Shown piece after piece: positions 1-8,071 of a stretch of 42,092 nt of DNA (position 1 is the first letter of the stretch; each line of letters opens with the position of its first letter). The notes under the pieces were generated by a model. The model searched no databases and had not been told where the DNA came from. It worked only from the letters and a program-made list of their open reading frames with translations. The position numbers were made by a program, and so were the translations under genes. Origin of the DNA: Solirubrobacterales bacterium (GTDB lineage Bacteria; Actinomycetota; Thermoleophilia; Solirubrobacterales; 70-9); NCBI GenBank assembly GCA_020438425.1, contig JAGQUQ010000014.1, forward strand, positions 1 to 42,092, read 5' to 3'.

Positions 1-90
1 GGGGCGGCTCTTTTCGTTGCAGGGAGCAGCAGATCCGGAAGACCCGAACCATCCAGATCCCCGGGACCAGAGCACGAACCCCGCTTGCGA

Positions 91-134
91 GGTGGGTATC
101 TATTGCATCCATATAGATGCATTAGATACCCACC
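91..134. repeat. 44-bp interrupted palindrome
   Basis: Arms at 91-108 and 117-134 are reverse complements apart from one T-T mismatch (103/122). The outer 12 bases, ggtgggtatcta and tagatacccacc, match perfectly. The 8-base centre is ccatatag. The element is much richer in A+T than its surroundings and ends 39 bases before the GTG of the peptidase gene. It could be an operator or a hairpin in the leader of that gene, or the end of a transcription unit entering from the left. No T-run follows, so it is not a typical intrinsic terminator. Confidence 0.6.
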
Positions 135-173
135 CGGTCTGGTTTGGCTTGATTGGCTGGGTAAGGTGGTGCT

Positions 174-1337
174 GTGGGCGAGGAGGAGGTGACAGTCGAT
201 AGCGGTCTGATTTTCGCCCTGAGCGAAGGGATAGGGCCGCGGCCGCCGACCAGTGATCGCGAACGTGTGGCGGCCGAAGTGATTGCGGCCGAGATGGAGA
301 AGCTCGGGCTTCAGTCCACGGTTGAACAATTCGATTCGCAAAGGAGTTTCGGACCTACCTACCTGGTGATATTCGGCCTGGCACTCCTCTCAGGAGCCCT
401 GAGCCGCAAATCGCGGGCCGCCGGAACCGTCGCCGGCTTTGCGGCGGCTTCGCTGGGAGCCGCTGAATCCGGATTCGCCCTGTGGAGCCCTTTGAACCTG
501 CTTCGGAGGGGTCGCAGCCAGAACGTCTGGGCCTCGATCGAGCCGGCAGAATTGGACCAGGATAGGTCACGAACCATCTGCCTCGTTTCACATATGGATT
601 CCTCGCGCTCCGGCCTAATGTTCCACCCGAAGGCAACTCCCTTCCTTGGCAGGTTCTCGACGGCATCCGGAATCGCGCTGATGATCAACGCGTTGGCACC
701 ACTGCTTGACTGGTCTGCTCCCGGTCGGTGGCTGCTGAAGGGCGTAAGAGCCCTGATCGGGGCGTCAGCCGCGCTGATACTGGAACGGGAGCTGCGTGGC
801 GAGGACGTGGCCGGGGCAAACGACAATGCCTCGGGTGTTGCCGCCTGCCTGATTCTGGCCGGTCACTTCGGTGAAGCGCCGCTCGAACACAGCCGACTGG
901 TCGTGCTGGTTACCGGCAGCGAGGAGTCCGGGGTGATCGGGATGCGGGAATTCCTGAAGAAGAACGACACCGAAGGGTGGCTCTTCATCAACTTTGACGG
1001 GGTGAGCGCCGACGCTCCGCTGAGAGTTCTCTCGCGGGAGGGAGGTCTGGCCGGTTCGAAGGCGGATCCCGATCTGATCGCCGCAGCTGCGGAGGTGAGC
1101 CGGGAACATCCGGAGCTGGCGGCCGAGCCGCTAATGGACGGGTCGGGGCTTCCCTATGACGCCACCGCGGTGAACGCACGCGGTGGAAAGGCAATCACGA
1201 TCGCAAACCAGGGTGATGGCCCGATCCTCAACTATCACTGGCCGACCGATACTGCCGCGAACATCTCGCGACAGTCATTCGCCAGGGCGGTCCGTTTCGC
1301 CGCGGCCCTGGTCAGGAAACTCGACGACCAGGACTGA
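174..1337 (+). CDS. M28-family zinc peptidase, membrane-associated
   Basis: The 387-residue product looks like an M28 (aminopeptidase Y/S type) metallopeptidase. Candidate metal and catalytic residues are in the family order: H140 and D142 (SHMDSS), D217 (GANDNASG), the acidic pair E250-E251 (GSEESG), D275 (INFDG) and H355 (NYHWPTD). Two hydrophobic stretches, about 62-77 and 83-100, precede the second half of the catalytic domain and suggest membrane association, so the enzyme may act at the membrane. The GTG at 174 is chosen because AAGGTGG lies just upstream; a second in-frame GTG at 189 follows a GAGGAGG stretch too closely. The stop abuts the stop of the convergent gene on the right. The substrate cannot be read from sequence. 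Confidence 0.8.
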   Translation: MGEEEVTVDSGLIFALSEGIGPRPPTSDRERVAAEVIAAEMEKLGLQSTVEQFDSQRSFGPTYLVIFGLALLSGALSRKSRAAGTVAGFAAASLGAAESGFALWSPLNLLRRGRSQNVWASIEPAELDQDRSRTICLVSHMDSSRSGLMFHPKATPFLGRFSTASGIALMINALAPLLDWSAPGRWLLKGVRALIGASAALILERELRGEDVAGANDNASGVAACLILAGHFGEAPLEHSRLVVLVTGSEESGVIGMREFLKKNDTEGWLFINFDGVSADAPLRVLSREGGLAGSKADPDLIAAAAEVSREHPELAAEPLMDGSGLPYDATAVNARGGKAITIANQGDGPILNYHWPTDTAANISRQSFARAVRFAAALVRKLDDQD

Positions 1338-1850
1338 TCAGGCCGCTTCGAGGCGGATGCGGGGAGGGCAGAGAACCTCGGGGAAATCGGCGGTGGGGCG
1401 GTTGCGCTGAGTCTTCCTGGAATCGCTCAGTCCCCGGATTTCGGGTTTCCTGGCCTCGGCCTTGTGGCGTCGGCCAGGCTGTACACCGGGAACCTCGTGT
1501 CCGGGCCGGTCACTCCAGCCCGGCAGGTCAACCCGGGTGCGCCCGGGCCGGCAGGGCCGGCGGGAGTGACGGTGCTTCTGGGGGCCGGCGCCGTGACGGT
1601 GACCGGTGCCACTGTTTCCGCCTGCGGTCATTTCTGACTGTGTCGGATGAGAGGCCCCGGAGCCTTCCAGAAGCCGTGAGATTCTCTCCATGCGGACGTC
1701 GGGGTTGGATTTCCTGCGGCTGCTCGACCGGACCGGTTCGGGGTATTCGAGACCGTACTCGCCGAGGGTGGCGAACTCCAGCATGAGGTCGATTGCGTCA
1801 GCCGCCCGGGTTGCGACCCGGCTGCTTTTCTTCTCTTTCTGCACGAACAT
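1338..1850 (-). CDS. Unknown 170-residue protein, probably SOS-regulated
   Basis: I do not recognise this family. The N-terminal half (to about residue 75) looks folded and contains RAADAIDLMLEFATLGEYG, predicted helical. The rest is rich in Gly, Pro, Arg and His (for example GHRHGAG and QKHRHSRR) and looks disordered or nucleic-acid binding. Codon third positions are mostly G/C, as in neighbouring genes, which supports real coding. The ATG at 1850 is chosen because it lies 8 bases after a TAGATT -10 element and inside an SOS box, which fits a leaderless mRNA; an upstream in-frame ATG at 1967 would put two regulatory boxes inside the gene. It sits directly downstream of dnaE2 on the same strand. 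No ATPase or polymerase motif is visible, so it is not an obvious ImuA'. Confidence 0.55.
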   Translation of the reverse strand: MFVQKEKKSSRVATRAADAIDLMLEFATLGEYGLEYPEPVRSSSRRKSNPDVRMERISRLLEGSGASHPTQSEMTAGGNSGTGHRHGAGPQKHRHSRRPCRPGRTRVDLPGWSDRPGHEVPGVQPGRRHKAEARKPEIRGLSDSRKTQRNRPTADFPEVLCPPRIRLEAA

Positions 1851-1857
1851 AGGTTCG
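1844..1857. promoter_or_regulatory. SOS (LexA) box A at the start of the unknown gene
   Basis: cgaacataggttcg is a full match to the CGAAC-N4-GTTCG pattern known for LexA of Gram-positive bacteria and actinobacteria. It covers the ATG of the leftward 170-residue gene and lies 1 base beyond its predicted -10 element, so bound LexA would sit on the transcription start. Confidence 0.75.
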
Positions 1858-1858
1858 T

Positions 1859-1864
1859 AATCTA
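1859..1864 (-). promoter_or_regulatory. Predicted -10 element of a leaderless promoter
   Basis: On the minus strand this reads TAGATT (TANNNT type). Eight bases separate it from the ATG at 1850, so transcription would begin at or within a base or two of the start codon. A weak -35 (TGTTCG) lies 16 bases upstream and overlaps SOS box B. Confidence 0.5.
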
Positions 1865-1880
1865 GGCCCTCGGTCGGACA

Positions 1881-1894
1881 CGAACACATGTTTG
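1881..1894. promoter_or_regulatory. SOS-like box B
   Basis: cgaacacatgtttg differs from CGAAC-N4-GTTCG at one base. It overlaps the weak -35 region predicted for the leftward 170-residue gene. The 37-bp spacing from box A puts the two sites on either side of the -10 element. Confidence 0.6.
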
Positions 1895-1979
1895 CAAGGT
1901 TCTGTGCATTTCGGGTCGGAATCGCAGATACAGAGCCAAATGCATTCTGCGGTTTTCGCCTGGTCATCGGCTGCTTGCA

Positions 1980-1993
1980 CGAACAGGCGTTTG
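1980..1993. promoter_or_regulatory. SOS-like box C
   Basis: cgaacaggcgtttg differs from the consensus at one base. It lies 35 bases past the dnaE2 stop codon and about 120 bases upstream of the predicted start of the unknown gene. An isolated GTTCG half-site is at 2000-2004. It may be an auxiliary LexA site or a decayed one. Confidence 0.4.
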
Positions 1994-2027
1994 TCTTTTG
2001 TTCGCATTTTGCGGGGTTGATTCAGGT

Positions 2028-5000
2028 TCATCGTCCCCGGCGGCCGAAGTTGAAGCCGACCGGCGCCAGGGCCTTGATGCGGGGGTCGGGTGGATGTATT
2101 TCAGCCAGTCCCCGGACCAGGAGATTGACCACGCCCTGGCTTGTCTCGATGCGTCCGTTCGCCTTGATCAGGGTCGCCGTGCGGATGACCTGGCGATGGG
2201 TCCTGGCAACCCGCGGGGGAAGGATCAGGTTGAGCGTCCCGTGTTCGTCTTCGATCAGGATGAAGATCACGCCGTGGGCGGTTTCGGGGCGTTGGCGGGC
2301 CACCTGAAGGCCGGCGACCTCGACCCAGGTTCGATCCGGCCGGGCCGAGGCTTCCGTGGTCGGAATCACGCTGTCGGGAATCTGCTTTCGGGCCAGTTCC
2401 ATCGGATGCCCTTCAAGGGTCATGCCGATCGAGCTGTACTCGGCCCCAACCCGCGCCCAGTCCCGGGGCTCGGCCAGATCCGGCGTCTCCCCGGTCGGGA
2501 AGGGAAGGGCCAGCTGGCGGCCACCGCTGACCGGGCGGCGGCCGGCCGAGAGGCCGACACTCCACAGCCCGGCCACCCGGTCGCCCCGGGGCAGCGAACG
2601 CAAGGCCCCGGCCCAGGCGAGCTGCTCGAGGTCGCTGCGCTGCAGCGGCAGGCGCGAGGCCAGGTCACCGAGATCACCGAAGCTGCCCCCACTGTCCCGT
2701 TCGGCGATCAGCCGCTCCATCTCTTCCGCCTTCACGCCTTTCACATATCCGAGGCCGATCCGTACCGCGGGCTGATCGGTACCTTCGGTCCGGCTGGTCG
2801 AAGCCGGCCACTCGGTAACGCAATCGACCCGGCTGTGATTGACATCGGGGGGCAGCACCCCGACCCCGGTCCGCTTCGCCTCCTGGACCAGTGAATCCGG
2901 CGGGTAGAAGCCCATCGGCTGCTCGTTCAGGAGCGAGGCCAGATATTCCGGTGCGTAGTGATGCTTGAGCCAGGCCGACTGGTAGGCCAGCAGACCGAAG
3001 GCGGCCGAGTGGGCCTTGGGAAACCCGAATCCGGAGAAGCCGATGATCTGGTCAAAGATGCCGTCGGCGATCTCCCGGCTGACCCCGTTCTTCATGGCAC
3101 CTTCGACGAAACGCTGGTGGTGGGCTTCCAGGGAGCGGCGGGAGCGCTTCCGGCTCATCGCCCGGCGCAGCGACTCGGCCTCGGACGAACTGAAACCGGC
3201 GACCTCCATCGCCACTTCGATCACCTGCTCCTGAAAGATGATCACCCCATGCGTTTCCCCGAGAACCGGCCTCAAGAGGTCATGGGCAAAGGGGATTTCG
3301 TAATCGGGATCCTCCCGCAGTTTCCGCCGGCGCTCCACATAGGGATGGACCGCGCCGCCCTGGATCGGGCCGGGCCGGATCAGCGCGACCTGGATGGTCA
3401 GGTCATCGATGTTGTCCGGCCTCATCCGGGGCAGCATCTGCATCTGGGCCCGGCTCTCGATCTGGAACACCCCGGTCGTCTCGGCCCGTTTGATCATCCC
3501 GAAGACCTCCCGGTCATCGAGGTCGATCCGGCTCAGATCGAGGGTTTCGCCACGGGCCCGGTGGATCTCGTCGATCGTCCGCTCGACCGCCGAAAGCATG
3601 CCCAGGCCGAGCAGGTCGATCTTGAGGAAACCCGCGTCCTGACAGGAATCCTTGTCCCACTGAACGATCTGGCGCTGCTCCATCGCCGCCGGAACCACCG
3701 GGCATATCTCGATCAGCGGGCGGGTGGCGATCACCATTCCCCCGGAATGCTGGGAGGCGTGGCGAGGCAGGGTCCGGGCCTCGCGGGCGAGCCAGGCCAG
3801 GTTTTTCCAGGCGGCGGAATGGGCCCGTTCACGGCCGATCGCCTGGGTCAGGTCACGCTCGAAGTCATCGGAACCGCTGTGTAAATCCACCGCCCGGGCA
3901 GCCCGCTCGATCTCGGTTTCGGGGATGCCGAGCACCTTGCCGAAATCACGGATCGCGCCCCGGGAGCGATAGGTGGGGAAGGCGGCGACCAGGGCGGAGC
4001 GATCCCGGCCGTAGCGCTCGTGGATGCGGGGGATCAGGCGTTCACGGATGTCGCGGGGGAAGTCGAGGTCGATGTCGGGGACGGTGCTGACCTCTTCGTT
4101 GAGGAAACGGCCGGTGAAGAGTTCCGCCTTGACCGGGTCGATGTGCGAAAGACCGGTCAGGTAACAGACGATCGAGCTGACCGAGGAGCCCCGGCCCCGG
4201 CCCGGCGGCAGGACTCCCCTGGCCGGGGAAGTGCCGCGTACTTCGGCGGCCACTTCACGGGCCAGCTCGAGCAGGTCGTGATGGAGGAGGAAGAAGCCGG
4301 AGAGGCCGAGCCCGCGAATGATCTTCAGCTCGTTCTCAAGTCGCGCCCTGGCTTCCGGCTCACGCGGGTCGTCGCGGTAACGCTCCTCGATCCGGGACCA
4401 GCAGAGAGCTGCCAGTTCCCGGTCGGTGGCCGGATCACCCTGTTGCGGGTAGCGGTAGCCGAGACCCCGTTCGAGGTCGAACTTCAGTCGCTCGGCGACC
4501 AGGACCGTCTCTGCCACAGCTTCCGGATGGTCGGGGAAGCGGGCCCGCATCTGCTCCGGCGAGGCGAGGCTGGAGGTCGAGTTGCCACGCCGGTATGGCT
4601 CGGAATCGGTCAGGCTGGAGCCCAGACGGACTGCGACCAGGGCGTCCTGCAGGCGGGCGCGATCCGGCTCGTGGCTGTGGACGTTGCCGGTTGCGACCAG
4701 TCTCAGCCCCAGGCTTCTTCCGAGGCCGGCCAGCCAGCGGTTGCGGGCGTGGTCGTGACGCCAGTAGGGGCGCTGGATCTCGATCCGCAGGTTTTCCGGG
4801 GTGAACCAGCGCCGGAGGCGCCGGACCATGCGCTCGCCGCGGGAGAGGTCTCCGTCGGACCATGCGGAAGGAACCAGCCCCTGCCTGGCGCAACCGGTCA
4901 GGCAGATCAATCCCTCGGCGCGTTCGGCCAGCTCCCCAAGCGAAACCCGGGGCTGGGCGGCACGCCGGTCCCGGCCATCCCGGGTGCGGGCATGGGCGGC

Positions 5001-5291
5001 GGTCAGGAGCCGGCAGAGGTTGCGGTACCCGGCTTCGCTTTCGACCAGCAGGGTCAGGTGAAAGAGCCGTCCTTCCTGCTCGACGGTCAGCTCGGTCCCG
5101 GTGATCGGACGAATACCGGCCCCCTTGCAGGCGACCGCAAACTCCATTGACCCCCAGATCCCGTCGTGATCGGTCAGGGCCAGGGCCGGATAGCCGAAAT
5201 CGGCCGCCTTTTCCGCCAGCTCCAGAGGTGAAGAGGCTCCATCCAGAAAAGAGAACGACGAGTGGCAATGCAGTTCGATGTAGCCGGGCAT
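2028..5291 (-). CDS. dnaE2: Error-prone DNA polymerase III alpha subunit DnaE2 (ImuC)
   Basis: This 1087-residue C-family polymerase matches the usual DnaE2 length. A PHP domain opens the protein (IELHCHSSFSFLDGAS from residue 5). The polymerase core has GRGRGSSVSSI at 365-374 and PDIDLDF at 405-411, with the catalytic aspartates D406 and D408 and a third candidate at D559 (FLKIDLLGLG). An OB-fold-like segment (WVEVAGLQV... to LLVRGLAEI) is near the C terminus. DnaE2 copies damaged DNA together with ImuB and causes SOS mutagenesis. The start is 8 bases downstream of the DUF6504 stop, so imuB, DUF6504 and dnaE2 are probably co-transcribed from the SOS-controlled promoter near 6.8 kb. The adjacency to imuB separates it from the replicative DnaE1. 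Confidence 0.95.
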   Translation of the reverse strand: MPGYIELHCHSSFSFLDGASSPLELAEKAADFGYPALALTDHDGIWGSMEFAVACKGAGIRPITGTELTVEQEGRLFHLTLLVESEAGYRNLCRLLTAAHARTRDGRDRRAAQPRVSLGELAERAEGLICLTGCARQGLVPSAWSDGDLSRGERMVRRLRRWFTPENLRIEIQRPYWRHDHARNRWLAGLGRSLGLRLVATGNVHSHEPDRARLQDALVAVRLGSSLTDSEPYRRGNSTSSLASPEQMRARFPDHPEAVAETVLVAERLKFDLERGLGYRYPQQGDPATDRELAALCWSRIEERYRDDPREPEARARLENELKIIRGLGLSGFFLLHHDLLELAREVAAEVRGTSPARGVLPPGRGRGSSVSSIVCYLTGLSHIDPVKAELFTGRFLNEEVSTVPDIDLDFPRDIRERLIPRIHERYGRDRSALVAAFPTYRSRGAIRDFGKVLGIPETEIERAARAVDLHSGSDDFERDLTQAIGRERAHSAAWKNLAWLAREARTLPRHASQHSGGMVIATRPLIEICPVVPAAMEQRQIVQWDKDSCQDAGFLKIDLLGLGMLSAVERTIDEIHRARGETLDLSRIDLDDREVFGMIKRAETTGVFQIESRAQMQMLPRMRPDNIDDLTIQVALIRPGPIQGGAVHPYVERRRKLREDPDYEIPFAHDLLRPVLGETHGVIIFQEQVIEVAMEVAGFSSSEAESLRRAMSRKRSRRSLEAHHQRFVEGAMKNGVSREIADGIFDQIIGFSGFGFPKAHSAAFGLLAYQSAWLKHHYAPEYLASLLNEQPMGFYPPDSLVQEAKRTGVGVLPPDVNHSRVDCVTEWPASTSRTEGTDQPAVRIGLGYVKGVKAEEMERLIAERDSGGSFGDLGDLASRLPLQRSDLEQLAWAGALRSLPRGDRVAGLWSVGLSAGRRPVSGGRQLALPFPTGETPDLAEPRDWARVGAEYSSIGMTLEGHPMELARKQIPDSVIPTTEASARPDRTWVEVAGLQVARQRPETAHGVIFILIEDEHGTLNLILPPRVARTHRQVIRTATLIKANGRIETSQGVVNLLVRGLAEIHPPDPRIKALAPVGFNFGRRGR

Positions 5292-5298
5292 GGCCCGG

Positions 5299-5589
5299 TC
5301 AGGCTCGTTGGGCGAACCACTGCCCGGAAGGAAAGGAGCGGAAGACGGTCAGGTCGCGGCCGTCGATCAGCACCACCTCGAAGTACCAGCGACTGATCGG
5401 GGCGGCGGTCCACCAGCCGTCCTCGACGATCCACTCCTCCCGGACCTGGACCACATCGACGTCATTCACCTGGACCGGCGCATTGCCGGCATCGCTGGCG
5501 ACATCGACCGGCCGGGGCTCGTAAAGCCGGGTCGGTCGGGTGCCGGAAGCAGCCATGGTTGCTCTTCTCGTCGAAGCGCTCACCGTCAC
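5299..5589 (-). CDS. DUF6504-family small protein of the mutasome cassette
   Basis: The 96-residue product has the block VREEWIVEDGWW followed by RWYFEVVLIDGRDLTVF and ends WFAQRA. I recognise this as the DUF6504 type that often lies between imuB and dnaE2 in actinobacteria; the name is from memory. The function is unknown; it may be a small adaptor of the translesion complex. A GTG at 5589 overlaps the imuB stop (GTGA); a later ATG at 5556 is also possible and would remove a weakly conserved N terminus. The position between the two polymerase genes strongly suggests shared SOS induction. Confidence 0.7.
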   Translation of the reverse strand: MTVSASTRRATMAASGTRPTRLYEPRPVDVASDAGNAPVQVNDVDVVQVREEWIVEDGWWTAAPISRWYFEVVLIDGRDLTVFRSFPSGQWFAQRA

Positions 5590-6797
5590 TCGCTCGAGTA
5601 GGGGGTCAGGAGCATGCGTCGCTCGGGCAGGCGGGACTCGGGCTCGGTCTCGAGGATCCGCATCAGGGCGCTTTCGCCGACCGCGGCCCGAACCTGGCGG
5701 GCAGCCTCGCCGAGCCGCCGGCGCCGGGTCTCTCCCGGCCGGTGGATCACTTCCAGCTGGTCGGCGGACTCGGGTGCCGTTTCCAGTACCCGGAGGCCAA
5801 GCCTGTCGGCCGGCCGGGGAAGTTGCTCGAGGGCGGGCAGGAGGAGCATCCGGAGCAGGGGAGAGGAAGCAGTGGGCTGGCGTGGTGATGCCTGGTGTGA
5901 CCAGCTGCCACCACCGAGCAGCCTGGCCTCCACCGAGAGGGCCCGGACGCTCGCGCCGGCCGCCCGGAGCCTGGTCGCGAGCCGGTCGCAGAGGATGGTC
6001 AGGCCGCCCTCGAGGTGAATGCCGGAGGCCGCGTCGGGCAGGTCCAGCCGCTCGGTCATCTGTTCGAAGGGCGTGCGGGGACGGATCGGCCCTTCGATTC
6101 CCAGGGCGAGGTCTCGGGCGGCAAGGCCGGAGGGGCCGAAGCGGTCGGCTACCGCATCGACCGGCAGGGCCGCCAGGTCACCGAGGGTCCTGAGTCCCAG
6201 CCGCCGCATCGATTCGAGCATTCGTCTGTCTTCCGCCTCCGGTCCGGGCAGACGACCGGGCAAAATCGCCAGCGGCAGGGTGGAGAGGAAGGCCGCCACC
6301 TCTTCCGGCGGCAGTACCCGCCGCCGGCCGGGGGTCTCGTCGACCGGCTGGTCGCCGGCCATGGCCAGGGCGGCAAGGCGGGTCGGGGCGGCCGCGACCA
6401 GGAAACTGCCCCCGAGCTTTGCGTCGATGGCATCCAGCACTCCTTCGAGGCCGCCATGCAGCCGCTCGATCCCGCTGGCCTCGAAGAAAGCTTCGCCGTC
6501 ACGTTCCGATTCGACTGCCGCCCCGGTCGATTCGATCCGGGTCAGGACCGCTTCCCAGATCTGTGCCGCCCTGGTCGGATCGGGGGTGATCATGCTCAGT
6601 TCGGGGCAGATGTCAACGGCTTCTCCGAGACCCATCCCGGGCCGCACCCCGAGCCGGTGGGCAGCCGGCGAGACCTCGCCCGTCAGTTGGGGGCCATCAT
6701 GCTGCGGAGCAAGCGCAATTGGCTCCAGAAGGCGATTTTGCGCTCTTTCGAGGGCTGCCCGGAGGGCCAGAAGGGGGAGCAGAACACAAACGACCAT
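5586..6797 (-). CDS. imuB: ImuB, catalytically inactive Y-family polymerase homologue
   Basis: The product is 403 residues from the ATG at 6797 (MVVCVLLP). It has the Y-family outline: N-terminal fold, palm segment ERDGEAFFEASGIERLHGG, then a helix-hairpin-helix-like region (MRRLGLRTLGDLAALPVDAV). The acidic catalytic motifs of active Y-family enzymes are absent: there is no DxD near the N terminus, and the usual SxDE motif is replaced around EAFFEAS. That pattern is typical of ImuB, which bridges DnaE2 to the beta clamp. An upstream in-frame ATG at 6809 lies inside the SOS box, and I see no Shine-Dalgarno, so either start could be used on a very short leader. I see no adjacent imuA'-type (RecA-like) gene. 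Confidence 0.88.
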   Translation of the reverse strand: MVVCVLLPLLALRAALERAQNRLLEPIALAPQHDGPQLTGEVSPAAHRLGVRPGMGLGEAVDICPELSMITPDPTRAAQIWEAVLTRIESTGAAVESERDGEAFFEASGIERLHGGLEGVLDAIDAKLGGSFLVAAAPTRLAALAMAGDQPVDETPGRRRVLPPEEVAAFLSTLPLAILPGRLPGPEAEDRRMLESMRRLGLRTLGDLAALPVDAVADRFGPSGLAARDLALGIEGPIRPRTPFEQMTERLDLPDAASGIHLEGGLTILCDRLATRLRAAGASVRALSVEARLLGGGSWSHQASPRQPTASSPLLRMLLLPALEQLPRPADRLGLRVLETAPESADQLEVIHRPGETRRRRLGEAARQVRAAVGESALMRILETEPESRLPERRMLLTPYSSE

Positions 6798-6800
6798 ATA

Positions 6801-6814
6801 CGAACACATGTTCG
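6801..6814. promoter_or_regulatory. SOS (LexA) box of imuB
   Basis: cgaacacatgttcg is a perfect CGAAC-N4-GTTCG box. It ends 4 bases before the imuB ATG chosen here. On the minus strand a TTGACC -35 candidate is at 6837-6832, with a poor -10 (GAACAT, 6813-6808) 18 bases further that lies within the box. LexA binding would block this promoter until DNA damage. Confidence 0.8.
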
Positions 6815-6858
6815 CATATGTGACCGATGCGGGTCAAGTCGCGGCTCGACGCCGTCTT

Positions 6859-7596
6859 CTAGCCAGGCTCCGTCGGACTGGCCGGACCCGGCTCGGTCAA
6901 GGAGCTTTCCGGACCAGCCCGGTGGAGTGCCTCGATTCCCAGAAATCCGAGACCGGCACACATCGCGGTGATGACCAGCAGGCCGGCCACGATCTCCATC
7001 GGAAAATTGCTTCGATCGCCGCTCCAGTAGAGCGTTCCTGAAAGTTTGGCTGGTTGGTTGTCGATCTCGAGGGGAACCCGGTAATCACGCATGGCCTGCG
7101 GCTCGGCTGTGTCCTCGATCCCTGCGGGCGGCTGGTCAGCAAGCGAATGGATGCGCTGGTCGAACCAGGTCAGGGTTCCGTCATCGCCCCGCTTCTCCCA
7201 GGCGGGAGGTGCTTTCGGATCGGCTGCGGGACCGACCGGAGTCGTCGCGTAACGGTCCTGGTTGAGGAAGTACGCGGGTGAGCGGGTGTTCAGGAATACC
7301 CCGCCGTCCGCGGCAAGCTTCGCGTATGGCTCGCCGTCATAGCCCATGACGATCACTTCCTTGCCGCTTCCGTTCTCAATCCGCAGCCTCGCGTCGTAGT
7401 CCAGTACCTCGAACTCGATCCCGCGGCCCAGGCTGGCCGGGGTGATCTCCTCGGGAACCGACTCGAACAGGTGGGATGAACTGACGTGGGCACTTGCCGG
7501 GGCCGCCAGAAGGAAGACCGAAGCAACCACGGCTCCGATGACCACCCGACCCCGGGTCAGGAGCCCGGCTCTGGCTGATGGAAGGTGCCCGCTCAC
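6859..7596 (-). CDS. Exported membrane-anchored protein of unknown function, oxidase-linked
   Basis: The product is 245 residues from a GTG at 7596. This start is chosen because GGAAAG lies about 11 bases upstream and it avoids overlap with the cytochrome c gene; an ATG at 7662 would overlap it by 59 bases. Residues 1-36 look like a signal peptide ending in ASA. The extracellular part contains FEVLDYDARLRIENGSG, VIVMGYDGEPYAKL and FLNTRSPAYFLNQDRYA. A transmembrane helix at about 201-224 is followed by a short Pro/Glu tail. I recall similar proteins near oxidase or copper genes in actinobacteria but cannot name a family. As the last gene of the oxidase operon, it may help assemble or supply metal to the oxidase, but that is inference. 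Confidence 0.6.
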   Translation of the reverse strand: MSGHLPSARAGLLTRGRVVIGAVVASVFLLAAPASAHVSSSHLFESVPEEITPASLGRGIEFEVLDYDARLRIENGSGKEVIVMGYDGEPYAKLAADGGVFLNTRSPAYFLNQDRYATTPVGPAADPKAPPAWEKRGDDGTLTWFDQRIHSLADQPPAGIEDTAEPQAMRDYRVPLEIDNQPAKLSGTLYWSGDRSNFPMEIVAGLLVITAMCAGLGFLGIEALHRAGPESSLTEPGPASPTEPG

Positions 7597-7603
7597 TTGC
7601 CCG

Positions 7604-8071
7604 CTACTTTCCGGAACTCGCAGCCTCGGCCACGAAGTCAGCGACCTGCTGGGCCTCTTCACCGGAGAGCAGGCCGGCCGGCATCATTCCGGAGCCGGCC
7701 CCGCCGTTCTCGATTGCCGAGAGCACGGTTTCCGAATCGGGCTGGAGGTCATCGAGGTCGGGTCCGACCGTCGCCGTCGTCTCGGCCGCTGCGAGCGTGT
7801 GGCAACTTCCGCATGAGGCCGCGAACGCGTCGGCGCCCGGACCCGAAGCCGCGGGCTCTTCGGCCAAGCCACCGGTCGTGGCGGCCGGAGCGCCGCTGCT
7901 GACCTTCTGGTCGGAGTTGTTCTTGCCGATCTCATAGGCGACGATCATCGCCGCGAGTATCAGGCAGCCGACTGCGATTCCGGCCAGCCAGGCCTGGAGC
8001 GTGCGGTCGCTCTCCGCGCCGACTCCGGCGCCGCCATCCTCGTTGTCCTGTTGATCTGGTTCTTCCATCAT
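7604..8071 (-). CDS. Membrane-anchored mono-heme cytochrome c
   Basis: The 155-residue product has one N-terminal transmembrane helix (about 28-46), a low-complexity Ala/Gly linker and a class I cytochrome c domain. The heme-binding motif CGSCH is at 87-91. Candidate axial Met residues are M129 and M130 in GMMPAGLLSG. VGPDLDDL matches the usual loop after the first helix. Two consecutive ATG codons follow the subunit I stop directly, with GGAGGGTGA just upstream; the second (8068) has the better spacing. The likely role is to deliver electrons to the CuA centre of subunit II on the outer membrane face. Confidence 0.88.
   Translation of the reverse strand: MMEEPDQQDNEDGGAGVGAESDRTLQAWLAGIAVGCLILAAMIVAYEIGKNNSDQKVSSGAPAATTGGLAEEPAASGPGADAFAASCGSCHTLAAAETTATVGPDLDDLQPDSETVLSAIENGGAGSGMMPAGLLSGEEAQQVADFVAEAASSGK

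Noticed and set aside
17..202. 61-codon frame at the left edge
   Set aside because: It runs through the palindrome, overlaps the peptidase start and has no recognisable sequence.
1798..2031. 77-codon frame starting in an ATGA overlap with the dnaE2 stop
   Set aside because: It would cover the SOS boxes and the predicted -10, is in a less GC-rich stretch, and resembles nothing. It is kept as a weak possibility only.
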